Shown: piece by piece, positions 20,524 to 30,584 of the stretch
Numbering within the stretch: the stretch's first letter is position 1
How the letters are laid out: each line of letters opens with the position of its first letter
Assembly (NCBI GenBank): GCA_963565915.1
Contig: OY751496.1
Location: forward strand, 1,984,001 to 2,048,000
Length of the DNA: 64,000 bases
Direction of reading: 5' to 3'
From: Entoloma clypeatum
Lineage: Eukaryota > Basidiomycota > Agaricomycetes > Agaricales > Entolomataceae
Notes under the pieces: generated by a model
Seen by the model: the letters and a program-made list of their open reading frames with translations, nothing else
What the model was told of the DNA's origin: nothing
Database searches by the model: none
Program-made: the position numbers and the translations under genes

Positions 20524-23500
20524 CTAGTTCTTTAGTAATCCAAAGTACGGGATAAACTTGTTAAAGAGGATTTTCCCCAGATTCTTAGTTAAAAGATCTG
20601 CAGGGTTATTCACTCCTTCAATGAATTCGACCGTGATGATGCCTTCGGATACTTTTTCTCTGACAAAGTGGAATCGCACGTCGATGTGCTTGGATCGCTT
20701 CTCAGTTACAGGGTTGGATGCGATAAAGACGGAGCCGTTGTTATCTCCATAGATCGGTACTGATCCGATCTGCATTCCAAGTTCGGCAAGCATGCTTCTC
20801 AGCCATGTTGCTGCGCGACTGCAATCTGATAGCGCCATATACTCTGCTTCTGTAGAAGAGAGGGCAATGGTTTTTTGCGCCGATGATACCCATGTTATTG
20901 CTCCAGACGCCAGTGATATGAAGAAGCCGGTGGTAGACCTCCTTGTGTTTTCATCTGATGCCCAGTCGGAGTCTGTGAATGCATAGATCCCTTTCCCTGA
21001 GTCCCCATCATACATGATCGCATAATCTTTTGTTGCCTTCAAATATCTGCAAACATCCCTAGCCACTTCTAAATGACGTTTGGTGGGATTCGCGGAAAAT
21101 TGGGACATTTTGATTACAGCAAAGCAGATGTCAGGCCTCGTTCCAATCATCAGATATAGGAGTGATCCGATGACGGATTGGTACTTGGATCGGAGTTCCG
21201 CATTGGGTTCATCTTTGGATGCCATGGGTTTGTAGCCCGTAGGGAGTGGGGTATGGGTTGCATTGGATTCATTCATCCCCATGCGTGTGAGTATTTTCTC
21301 AAGGTAAGGTACTTGATCAATGAAGATCCTCTTCCCATGTTGCCTTATCTGGATCGAAAGAAACTCTTTTGGTTCCCCACCAGGCACGAGGTGCCCTAGG
21401 TCCCTACATTCCCATGTGGTCATGAAGGCCCTCTTTTTCTCTAGCGTATATTCCCGGTTTGTGCCGAGAAAAGCAGAGTCGTCGACATAGATGACGGTGA
21501 TTACAATTTCCCCGTTGGTACTTTTGTGAATGAAAACACCCGCATCGGAGTGAAGCCGGACAAAGCCGAGCTTTTTCATGGAGGAATCAAGTTCCCTCCA
21601 CCAGGCTAGTGCGGCCTGCTTAAGTCCATATAGGGCTTTGTATAGTCGGTACACGAGGTGTTCTTTCCCTTTTATTACGTAGCCCTCAGGCTGTCGCATG
21701 TAGATGACCTCACGGAGCGTTCCATAGAGGAAGGCTGATGAGACGTCCAAAAGTGTCATGAACCACCCTTCAAGGGCTGTCAATGCCAGTATTAATCGGA
21801 CGGTTTCATATCTCACGACTGGTGAGAAGATCTGATCAAAGTCGATCCCTTCTACCTGTGAGAAGCCTTTTGTGACGAGGCGTGCTTTCAGACGCCCATC
21901 GGACTTTTCATTGTAAACCCATTTGTTCCTTAGAGCTTTCCTCCCTTCAGGCAGGGGTACTAGCTCCGTGATCACCCCGCGGCGTTTGAGCATATCTAGC
22001 TCTTTACGTTCAGCCGCATACCAGTCTTCTTTATTTGGAAGAGGGTATATGTCTTTATGGGACATGTCGACAATGCCAACTTGGACTGATATCGCCTCCA
22101 TCAGAAGGTCATTCATCCATGCCGTTTGACCGCCCAATCTCCGTCTTCGATCTAATTTTTCAAGATCAGACGCTGGAGTGTCTTCCCCATAGATGCTTCC
22201 TGGCATCTTCCGAACTCGTCGTTCCCTGATCGGTCGATCTGGTACTTGCTCGGGTTCTGGAGTGGGTACTCGCGGTTCGTCATCAGGCTCACTGGCAGGC
22301 AATTCGTTGTCTGATTCAGGTTGATCCTGTTCAATGGGAAGTGGGTCATGAGGTGTTTCGTTGTGACTTTCGTCGTCGTTGCTGCCAGGGATGAGATCCT
22401 CAAACTCATCAGCCGGCTCTGGGTTTTCCATTTCTGGATGGTTTTCTGGCAAAGGGTCGATGTGGCATCTAGGGTACTTGCTTTCATCAAAGATAGCTTT
22501 CCCACCCATGAAAATCGTGTTGGTCTCAGGATCCATGAAGCGGTATCCTTTGACGCCTGGTTTTGATCCGAGATAAATCATCAATCGAGATCTTGACTCC
22601 AGGGAGTTTCTGCGTTTTTCTTTTGGGATATATATGTATGCTTGGCATCCGAAGACTCTGACGCTGGACATGTCGGGGATCTCATTGGTTACCCTGGAAT
22701 AAGGGGTTTCCCATTCAAGATGCCGCATGGGGGTTCTGTTGTATAGAAATGCTGCATGTTCCAAACAGAATTCCCACCACATCGGCGGTAGACATGCGTC
22801 GAAACGCAGTGCCTGAGATTTTTCCCACAGAGTTCGATTTATCCGTTCTGCTCTACCATTCTGCTGATGCTGATATGGGAGTGTGACGTCGATCAGAATT
22901 CCATGATCGGCAAGTACATCCTTGTATTCATCGAATTCTCCACCTCCATCAACCCGCCATTTTTTAGGGGTGGCGGCGAATTGATTCTGGATCATCGCAA
23001 GGAATTGTTTCAGCGCTGTGATGGCGCCTGACTTTTTCCTAAGCAAGACGACCCAGACATGGGAAGAAAAATCATCCAAAAAGGTAAGGAAATATTTGTA
23101 CTTGTGGTACGATGCCGTGGATATCTGCTTCAAGTCCGAATGGATCAAATCAAAGGGTTTGACAGCCCTTGTCATCGAGTTAGGGTAAGACTGATTCGGC
23201 ATTTTCCCTTTTAGACACCCCGTGCAGCTTTCCTGTGATTTCTCACGTACTAACATCCTGGGTACTCCTTTGGTACTAGTGGGAATCTTATTGAGCACCT
23301 GGTCATTTGGGTGGCCAAGGCGTTTATGCCAGGTTTCAACAGTGATTTCGCTAGAGATCGCGTGGATTTGGTCATAGCGTATTTCAGTGTCTAGCCAGTA
23401 AATGGTTTGTCCGATGAAATGAGGCGAAAACTGTATTTTGTTCAGCCCTTTAGAGATATTAATTTCTCCGTGCATTCCATCAACTTTGTAACCATGGTTA

Positions 23501-25050
23501 AGGAAGACGCCTAGGGACAATAGACATGTGTCCATATCCGGAATATAAAATACCGGTCGTAGGAGATGGGTTTTAGTTTCCCCATTTAGGGTATGCCGTA
23601 CTGGAACGGCCCCAACTCCGAGAATTTCCAGTTTCTTTCCCTTTGCAGCTGTTTGGACAAATCGCTTAGCCTTGAGAGGCCTGTAATACGCGAAGTCTTT
23701 GAACTCATGGGTAAAGTGTAATGATGCGCCGGAATCTAAGATCCACTGAGCGCGTTCTCTCTCTTTGCAGTGTGTGCAGGACGCGGAATGTTTGATATAT
23801 TTTTTGTACAGATCATCACTAAAGAGATCTATACTATCTGCATCGGTACTAGCTAATATGTATTCAAACGTCTGTGCGTGATTATTAGCGTTTCCCATTT
23901 GGTCAAGTTTGAGAGAAATATGTGACGAACCGTCAAGTTCAATCAGCCCATCTTCGAATTGTTCCGGCCCCATCCGCTCGCTCTGATGGTCTATGTCCAT
24001 TATCTTCAGCGTTTCTTCTATCGACGGGGCTACGCGACGCTGTTTAGCCGGCCTTTCGTCGATGTCAGGGATGATGGTGTCTAGGATACGAAGATTCGAT
24101 CCTGAGGGGCGAGCACCAATGCCGCACGCGAGTTTGCGGACATGGTCGTTCTTTTTCCACACGGATGGTTTTCCAGAAGGAAGCCCGGTGTACTGTGATG
24201 GAGGGGGGTTCATACGCTGCAGGAGCGACTGCATTCTTGCAGAATCGGGCTGGGCGGTACTTGTCATTTTCCCGCGACCAGTGACGGTGGTGAAGGATGG
24301 TGCCGGAAGAGGAGGGAAGTGGATGGCGGGAGCAACAAACTCAACCGTTTCCTCCACATGTTCGGATGTGTTGTCCGCAGTGTTGGCGTTTTTCTTCTGA
24401 TTGCGCCAACGTCCCTTTCCCTTCTTCTTCTCAGAAGCGGTACTTGGGTCGGCCGAGTTAGGCTGCTCGTCAGCATCGTTCTGCGAGGTACTCGGCTTCT
24501 GCTGCCTTTCCCATTTGGGGTCCTGCCCCTTTCGCTTTGTCCCGGAAATTTTCCGGGCCTGCTCATTGGACGCACGAGTAGACCCGACCGCATACTTGCG
24601 CCGGTATTCAGAGATGATGCTTTCGGCGACGGCTTTGTAGGTGAAATCGTCGGCGTCGTAGACCTGGAAAAGGGCGGTGGAGAGTGACGACCAGGCGTCG
24701 GGAATTGCATTGGCCAGGATCATTGCCTGCATCAGGTCGGGAACGACAAAGCTTGAATCGGCGAGCCGGGCGAAAAGAGACCCCAGGCGTTCAATTTCAG
24801 GCACTGGGTCGCGTCCTGACAGTTTGTAGGTGGCGGCGGCCTTGAAATCGCCGAAGATGACGGCCGGGGATACCTTGGAGTAGGCATCCTTTAGCGTTTT
24901 CCATGCGCCAAGTGCCGAGGTGCTGTCTTTGATGTGTCGCCTGATCGCCTCAGAGACTTTCAGACGGATCGCCCCAAGGGCTGTGTTGTCGTCCCTGATC
25001 CAAGCCTTTTCTTCTTTGCGGAAGCCGGGCTGGTCAACAGTGGTAACCAG
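20524..25050 (-). CDS. Copia gag C-terminal part plus Pol polyprotein
   Basis: One open frame of about 1,509 codons without a stop; the N-terminal ~70 Gag residues are separated from it by the rearrangement. Order on the minus strand: rest of Gag with a Lys-rich segment in place of a clear CCHC knuckle; protease with ILDSGASLHFT; the GAG-pre-integrase zinc region (HKRLGHP, then CTGC); integrase core with the D,D,E residues (HSDLK, FLDDFSS, NGRAERINRT); reverse transcriptase with IYVDDS; and RNase H with AFTDSDWA, SSTEAEYMAL and ADLLTKNLG. The order PR-IN-RT-RH is diagnostic for Ty1/copia (Pseudoviridae-like) elements. All catalytic motifs look intact. It lies between LTRs B and C, which are in opposite orientation, so it cannot be expressed as a normal element in the present arrangement. 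Confidence 0.93.
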   Translation of the reverse strand: MVTTVDQPGFRKEEKAWIRDDNTALGAIRLKVSEAIRRHIKDSTSALGAWKTLKDAYSKVSPAVIFGDFKAAATYKLSGRDPVPEIERLGSLFARLADSSFVVPDLMQAMILANAIPDAWSSLSTALFQVYDADDFTYKAVAESIISEYRRKYAVGSTRASNEQARKISGTKRKGQDPKWERQQKPSTSQNDADEQPNSADPSTASEKKKGKGRWRNQKKNANTADNTSEHVEETVEFVAPAIHFPPLPAPSFTTVTGRGKMTSTAQPDSARMQSLLQRMNPPPSQYTGLPSGKPSVWKKNDHVRKLACGIGARPSGSNLRILDTIIPDIDERPAKQRRVAPSIEETLKIMDIDHQSERMGPEQFEDGLIELDGSSHISLKLDQMGNANNHAQTFEYILASTDADSIDLFSDDLYKKYIKHSASCTHCKERERAQWILDSGASLHFTHEFKDFAYYRPLKAKRFVQTAAKGKKLEILGVGAVPVRHTLNGETKTHLLRPVFYIPDMDTCLLSLGVFLNHGYKVDGMHGEINISKGLNKIQFSPHFIGQTIYWLDTEIRYDQIHAISSEITVETWHKRLGHPNDQVLNKIPTSTKGVPRMLVREKSQESCTGCLKGKMPNQSYPNSMTRAVKPFDLIHSDLKQISTASYHKYKYFLTFLDDFSSHVWVVLLRKKSGAITALKQFLAMIQNQFAATPKKWRVDGGGEFDEYKDVLADHGILIDVTLPYQHQQNGRAERINRTLWEKSQALRFDACLPPMWWEFCLEHAAFLYNRTPMRHLEWETPYSRVTNEIPDMSSVRVFGCQAYIYIPKEKRRNSLESRSRLMIYLGSKPGVKGYRFMDPETNTIFMGGKAIFDESKYPRCHIDPLPENHPEMENPEPADEFEDLIPGSNDDESHNETPHDPLPIEQDQPESDNELPASEPDDEPRVPTPEPEQVPDRPIRERRVRKMPGSIYGEDTPASDLEKLDRRRRLGGQTAWMNDLLMEAISVQVGIVDMSHKDIYPLPNKEDWYAAERKELDMLKRRGVITELVPLPEGRKALRNKWVYNEKSDGRLKARLVTKGFSQVEGIDFDQIFSPVVRYETVRLILALTALEGWFMTLLDVSSAFLYGTLREVIYMRQPEGYVIKGKEHLVYRLYKALYGLKQAALAWWRELDSSMKKLGFVRLHSDAGVFIHKSTNGEIVITVIYVDDSAFLGTNREYTLEKKRAFMTTWECRDLGHLVPGGEPKEFLSIQIRQHGKRIFIDQVPYLEKILTRMGMNESNATHTPLPTGYKPMASKDEPNAELRSKYQSVIGSLLYLMIGTRPDICFAVIKMSQFSANPTKRHLEVARDVCRYLKATKDYAIMYDGDSGKGIYAFTDSDWASDENTRRSTTGFFISLASGAITWVSSAQKTIALSSTEAEYMALSDCSRAATWLRSMLAELGMQIGSVPIYGDNNGSVFIASNPVTEKRSKHIDVRFHFVREKVSEGIITVEFIEGVNNPADLLTKNLGKILFNKFIPYFGLLKN

Positions 25051-25363
25051 TGTTGAAAACTTTTCCCATCACATAGATTAGATTTAGATTAGATCACATC
25101 ACGTGACCATTACATATCTTTCTTACATACTTGTTTGGTTGGTACAAACAGTAGTACGGTATATAAGACCAGGAAACTGTCAATACCAACAAGTTGTCTC
25201 TTGACTCTTAACCAGCTCCATCGCTCTTATCAGCCTCAACCGCTCTCACCAGCCTCACCCTCCCAAACCATGTAAGTGGCTAGAACAGTTAAGTAGAGTA
25301 CTTCCACACTGTAGCTGTGTTGCTCAGTACACCTGTGGCTAGCGCCCAGGTGGAACTTCAACA
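25051..25363 (+). repeat. Copia LTR C (type 2)
   Basis: A 313-bp LTR identical by eye to the reverse complement of LTR B. Its left neighbour is ACCAG, the complement of the CTGGT that precedes LTR B. Its right neighbour is a 22-bp copy of the polypurine-tract segment leading straight into LTR D. Confidence 0.92.
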
Positions 25364-25385
25364 GTATGTACTAAATATGGGGGGG

Positions 25386-25695
25386 TGTTGAAACTTTTCC
25401 CATCACATAGATTAGATTTAGATTAGATCACATCACGTGACCATTACATATCTTTCTTACATACTTGTTTGGTTGGTACAAACAGTAGTACGGTATATAA
25501 GACCAGGAAACTGTCAATACCAACAAGTTGTCTCTTGACTCTTAACCAGCTCCATCACTCTTACCAGCCTCAACCGCTCTCACCAGCCTTACCCCTCCAA
25601 ACCATGTAAGTGACCATAGCGGTATCGTAGAGTACTTCCACTGTAGCTATGTTGCTCAGTACACCTGTGGCTAGCGCCCAGGTGGAACTTCAACA
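25386..25695 (+). repeat. Copia LTR D (3' LTR, type 1)
   Basis: A 310-bp LTR matching LTR A except for one base in the part read closely (CCATCGCTC against CCATCACTC). It is followed by the target duplication GTACT at 25696-25700. Confidence 0.92.
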
Positions 25696-25700
25696 GTACT

Positions 25701-28017
25701 GGGTTGATTGTTGGCATTGCTGACAATTATGACCAATCATGACCAATTATTCTCCCAATACAAGATTGGTACAAGTGTTACACTTTTTCACCCTACTTCT
25801 ATTATACTTTCACGCAACCTTTCAACCCTCAATTTCTATCAAACCCCGTTTCTCTTAACTCCGACGACCCTGGGACACATGCCCCCTCTATCAGCGCTAT
25901 GACTCACAATAACTCAGACTATTCCCCTTGTAGATACAGTACATTTTCACTTGTTATCTCTGACTCATGGCCTCAAGGCCTTATCTCTGACTCCTATGCC
26001 ACAGCCCCCTTGAAACACATAACTAACCAATAGCCTATTTAGCTTCTGCGCAGCATCTACTTATTTATAGCCATAGGATAACATATATAAAACCTGTAAC
26101 CTTAGAGTAGAGGTCCTCAGCTTGACCTAGGCAATTAACACTTACTTGTCTTACTCTCTTGAACACTCTCAAACTAAGTGCCTTGCAAGGACTTAGCTCT
26201 GCTGCACCGAACCGAGTCGTCCTTTTGAGGAACTCATTGATCTTGACCAAGTTGACCTATTGAGGGACTTGTAGTGGAACCAGTTCGAACCCACGAGACT
26301 TGAACCTTGAACCAGTTGTAGGCTATCGCTGTAACAACAAGTCTGAGAAATAGAACAGTTTGTCAGCTTTTTCAGGTTTTGGTGATGCAGGAGGAGAATG
26401 TCTGTAAGCTACTTTATAAGTGTATGTTCTTACATATCCTTCTCCTACATGTACTTGAAATTCAGACACTTCATCAGCCTCTCTCACTGCACATCAGCAA
26501 ACTCTGATTTTTGCTGAAGATTGTTGCAGCTTAACCTATGTTCTGTGCAGCTCTTCGCAGCACTGTCAGGCCAAATTTAAGCTTTGAAGATCTTCAGAGA
26601 CACTCAAGCACGCTGTCCCTCATGCACCTTCGACCATCCTTGCATCTGAGCGGGGCGCGTGTCCCGCTGTTATTGTGTGCCCTGCACTGTTATTGCATGT
26701 TGTGCACCGTTCCTGTGTGCCCCTCTGTTTCTCGCATGTCCTAACCTATTTGTTGCATATCCCACAGTTCATTGCATGTCCCACCGTTCTCGGGTGTGTC
26801 ATGAGGAGCCTGATGTGAGGTGAATGCCGTGGTGCTTACCTATACATGGCCGCCGTGGCCCTCGTGTGAAAGGAGAGAGGAGGCATCGACAAGGATGAGA
26901 GAGGGATGGAATGCAGTGGGAGGAGGTGATGGGGGAAAGCAAGAACTGAAGAAGTGATGTGGGACTTGGAATATTGTTCGACTTTCAGCCGTTGCCAAGT
27001 TCGGCAAGTTCTGATGTTTCATCATCACCTGGGCCCGGAACCTGTCAAATATATCCTCGTCAACTCCTCCCTCTGTTCACATGAGGGACACAGAGGCCAT
27101 GTATAGGTAAGCACCATGGCATTCATCTCATGCCAGACCACTCATGACACACGTGAGAAACGGTGGGACATGCCATCAGATGCAAGAATCACAGGATACG
27201 CAATGAATGGGACAGGACATGCAAGAAACAGGGGGGCACATTCAGGAATGGTGTATGACACATGATAACAGCGCAGAACGCACTAAAGATAAGCACCCCA
27301 CCATTCATGTCATGTCATACCACTCACAAAACCCCCAAGAATGGCGGGAGATGCCTGAGAAATGGCGGGAGACATGAAAATGGCTTGGCACAGACAATAC
27401 AGTAATTGATGGGGGACATGCAAGAATGCCAGGACACGCAGATACATGAGAACGGTGGGACACCTGCACAGATGCAAGGATGGCACGCTTGAGAGGGAGA
27501 GGAATAACGGGCAGGCAAGGGACACGAGAAACACCAGCACACATGCGGTGCAGGTGGGGACTGTGAGGGACAAGACAATAAATACGATTGCATTGTCAGT
27601 TATCATAGCATGGAAATTGAATATATAAATTTTATTCTCAAACATATCATTCATGTTACACCTAATAAAATGAAAATATTGGATCTGTATGTGAGATTTG
27701 ATAGCTCTGCATGGCTGTAAGACATATCATGGAGGTCTATGAAGATATAGAGGGCCTGTGTAGGTCTGCAAAAGATGCCATTGGGGCTGTGGAGTCTCTG
27801 CACAGAGCTTTCACAGAGCTGCATGTAGCATATACCTTGTGTTTGGAACTTCAGCCCTGCAAGAATCTGCACAGATCTGCACAGGGCTATATAGTCCACC
27901 CAGGGTTTGCTGATGCCATGGATTGATATGACATATTTTGTATGAGGTGCATATGTTTTCTTGCCCCTTTCCAACACTTTATGATGTGTATTGTAAATGG
28001 AAAATACTTGACTTGGA
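25701..28017. other. Interior of large TIR element, right of copia
   Basis: No transposase or other gene was recognised. It holds an imperfect fold-back of GC-rich minisatellite-like DNA (26640-27480, annotated separately) and AT-rich DNA near 27600-28000 containing short reiterated CTGCACAG motifs. Confidence 0.45.
26640..27480. repeat. Imperfect fold-back of minisatellite-like units
   Basis: The left arm (about 26640-26855) contains repeated TTGCATGTCC / TGTGCCC units and ends GGTGCTTACCTATACATGGCC. The right arm begins with the reverse complement, GGCCATGTATAGGTAAGCACC, at about 27094. The right-arm unit (AAGCACC…ACTCATGACAC) is then repeated in direct orientation from about 27293. The arms are only partly identical. 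Confidence 0.6.
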
Positions 28018-28780
28018 CATAAAATGGTCTACATATATACTCCACCATATTCCTTTGGTATATATTATGTCATGTACTTCAAATCTAAGGGGGTATAAGG
28101 ATGAGAGGAATATTCCCCTTGCCTTTGCTGGAATATGGTGCATATTTGAAATACAAGTGGTTGAAAGCATATACCTCTAGAAATAGATCTAGGCATTTCC
28201 TCACTTATTCCTTCGGCGAAATACACCTTCTATATATACTATCTAGCGTGGTAAAATACGAGAGGCAGTTGTTCCACGGTTCTGCTGATATAAAGTGTGC
28301 ATCATTATTTTTGGGGCAATCAGAAGGCATAGCTAGATCAGTTCATCTAAACATTTTCTGGCTTATCCCCTTCACAAAAGGCACCTCCTGTATGTTTAAA
28401 ATAAGGACTATGAAGATAGTAGGTATAGGTTTTCTGGTTGTAGTGCAATAAAGGTGCGCTTTTTTCACTTTTTTGGCAGTTGCAGGATATATACCTATAT
28501 AAATTGAAATAAACATTGGATTCCCCATCTCTTTTGTACAATGCATATAATATATTATTCAATTTAGGATACAAAATATGAAAGCAATCCACCCATTGGA
28601 TGGCCCGAGATACATGATTTTATGGTCAATGAGGCCAATTGATGGAGGCAACACGTTGTTTGTTGTTAGTCAGCCAGCATGTTTGTCGGCTGATCCTTCA
28701 TCAATCAATATGACCCTGTTTGCCGGTCGGCTAACACTTTTGCTAATCAAAAAGGGGGCAGTCCAGGTTCTGTTGCCATA
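28018..28780 (-). repeat. Right terminal inverted repeat of large TIR element
   Basis: Inverted copy of 17616-18379; it ends with …CTGTTGCCATA and is followed by CCACAC. Confidence 0.9.
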
Positions 28781-28786
28781 CCACAC
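28781..28786. repeat. Target site duplication CCACAC (right)
   Basis: Matches the six bases before the left terminal inverted repeat at 17610-17615. Confidence 0.7.
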
Positions 28787-28937
28787 ATCCACGTCAATGT
28801 GGACAGGATATGGATTTCATGGCTATGGATTTGGTCCATTTATAGTAAGAGCCAGGTATATCGTTATAGGGCACGAAGATAGTGGGTATATTGTGGTAGG
28901 GGTTGAACATAGGACATATACAGCAAGACTATAGTAT

Positions 28938-29650
28938 CTACGACACAATCAGAGTGCTCACAAGTGGATGTGATATATCTAAGGGGGCTTCATCGTCATC
29001 TGGCTCCCCCTCTGTGTCAAGATCAAGTAGTTCATGTAGCTCCATCTCGTCTGCTAGGCCACGCATCAATGAAACTGCAAAAAGTGTCTTCCAGTATTCA
29101 TTTCCAAAGTCGAACATCTCAGAAATCAGTATTTTCTGTGCCGACGACGAAGGTCCATTGGCATCATTGAGTTCTTCTGGTTCATTATGAGCAGCAATAA
29201 AACGGTCGGTAATGGACGTGAATGAAGAACTTGACCGTGATGCGTTGTCCAAACGTGAGCTGCCTTCTTTGCCATCATCAACTGCTGCTGCACTGCCATC
29301 AACGTGTGCTGCTTCTACTGCAGGCCTTGAGGGTTTCACGGTGGGCCTTGCCGGGAGATCAGTGGTGCCATGTGTTGTAAGCTTTCGCTTTAAACGTTCC
29401 TTCGCAGTCCCGTTTTTAAGATTCTCGTCGTGTAAGTGCATCCGAAGTTCGGCAAGTTTGGTCATGGCCTTAGATCGCAGTCTAAACTGGCCACGGTCAG
29501 GTTTAGTTTGTGTTCGGCACTTTTTCATCCAAACATGAACCTGAACAAAATGTTCGGTTTGGTTTGGGTTCGAACACAATGTTCGGGCTGAAAAAGCAGC
29601 AAGAGAGTCATCACATGGACGCGACGAGCACAATTGTGCCACCACATCAC
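28938..29650 (-). CDS. Unidentified acidic ORF (possible transposase C-terminal remnant)
   Basis: This is the lower part of a long minus-strand open frame. Its upper part (29690-30420) is translated minisatellite and probably not a real protein. The lower part has a basic segment (LKNGTAKERLKRKL), a Ser-rich linker (SRSSSSFTS), then FDFGNEYWKTLF and a highly acidic C-terminus (ELLDLDTEGEPDDDE) before the stop at 28938. Acidic tails of this type occur in fungal transposase-derived proteins, but I do not recognise a catalytic motif and no start codon is assigned. The frame lies just outside the right TIR of the large element. Confidence 0.35.
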
Positions 29651-29689
29651 ATGTGACGAGCCCCCTGCTCGCTCTGCACCGAAACAAGC

Positions 29690-30415
29690 CATTGCACCCG
29701 AGTTGGGCATGAGACGCGGCCGTTGGGTGAGGGACGGCTGTTGGGCGCGAAGGGAGGCCGTTGGACAAGAGGTACGGCTGTTGGACACGTTGGATAGCCG
29801 TTGGGCACGTTGGAGAAGCCGTTGGGCACGAGAGACACGAGGAACAGCCGTTGGGCATGAAATGCGGCCGTTGGGCATGAGACGCGGCCATTGGGCGTGA
29901 GGGACACAAGGGGCGGCTGTGGCAGCCGTTGGGGACAAGGGGCAACCGTTGGGCATGAGGGGCGGCTGTTGGGGGTGGCTGTTTGGGATGAGGGGCGACT
30001 GATGGGCATGAGGGGCAGCAGGTTGGGACATGGCCATTGGGCGTGAGGGACACAAGGGGTGGCTGTGGCAGCCGTTGGGGACAAGGGGCAACCGTTGGGT
30101 GTGAGGGGTGGCCGTTGGGGGCGAGGGGCGGCCGTTGGGGGCGGCTGTTTGGGATGAGGGGTGACTGATGGGTGTGAGAAGCAGCAGGTTGGGACAAGAG
30201 GTGGCCGTTGGGGGCGAGGGGTGGCTGTTGGAGACAAGGGGTGGCCGTTGGGCGGTACTGGAGGCCGTTGAGCACAAAGGGGGACGTGTTGCGCACGTTG
30301 CCATTGGGCACAAGATATGGCCCTTGGGCATGAAGTATGGGCGTCAAGCGTGAAGGTATGGCCATTGGACGCGAAGGAGGACGGCCATTTGGCGTGAGGG
30401 GCGGTCGTTGGGTGG
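29690..30415. repeat. G-rich minisatellite (GCCGTTGGG units)
   Basis: Degenerate tandem units built on GCCGTTGGGnnnGAGGGGC, mostly 15-30 bp. A higher-order unit of about 150 bp is visible: the block starting GCCATTGGGCGTGAGGGACA near 29886 recurs near 30034. Because the units avoid stops, long Pro/Asn/Gly-rich reading frames appear on the minus strand in more than one frame. I regard these as artefacts of the repeat. Confidence 0.8.
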
Positions 30416-30584
30416 TACTCACAGCTGGCAGTGACCACAGTTTCTCATGGAAACAGTGATTAAGGAAACAGGTTTCCTGTTTCCAATTGCTGTATCTTTT
30501 GGAACCAGGAATCCTGTTTCTCATGAAAACACAAAGGAAACAGTTAACCTGGTTCCCCATTGTTTCTCAAAGAAACAGGATTCC

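Larger units (their letters stand above)
19266..25695. mobile_element. Ty1/copia LTR retrotransposon, internally inverted
   Basis: The outer LTRs A (19266-19575) and D (25386-25695) are direct repeats of 310 bp that begin TGTTGAAAC and end TTCAACA. I found a single difference between them. Five-base target duplications GTACT flank the unit at 19261-19265 and 25696-25700. Inside, the leader and the first ~70 codons of gag read on the plus strand, whereas the rest of gag and all of pol read on the minus strand between two further LTRs (B minus, C plus). The bases CTGGT end the plus-strand gag piece before LTR B, and ACCAG ends the minus-strand piece before LTR C. The two gag pieces fit together in frame at that pentamer. 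The reading frame shows no stop, so the element is young apart from the rearrangement. Confidence 0.9.
17616..28780. mobile_element. Large composite TIR transposon (~11.2 kb) with nested copia element
   Basis: The ends are long inverted repeats: 17616-18379 on the left and 28018-28780 on the right, about 764 bp each. I counted about ten differences on reading them side by side (roughly 98-99% identical). Both outer ends read TATGGCAACAG inward. They are flanked by the same six bases, CCACAC, at 17610-17615 and 28781-28786, as expected of a target site duplication. No transposase was recognised inside, so it is probably non-autonomous. Without the nested copia insertion it is about 4.7 kb. The terminal region contains GTTAGCCGACCGGC and its near-complement GCCGGCTGACTAAC about 70 bp apart, a possible subterminal binding palindrome. 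Long TIRs suggest MULE- or Foldback-type elements, but a 6-bp duplication does not settle the superfamily. Confidence 0.85.

Noticed and set aside
17607..28789. 9-bp target duplication as in classic MULEs
   Set aside because: Only the six bases CCACAC next to the ends match. Bases further out differ, so a 9-bp duplication is not supported.
29525..30560. 540-, 268- and 263-codon minus-strand Pro-rich frames
   Set aside because: They are different phases of one minisatellite, so openness reflects repeat composition, not selection.
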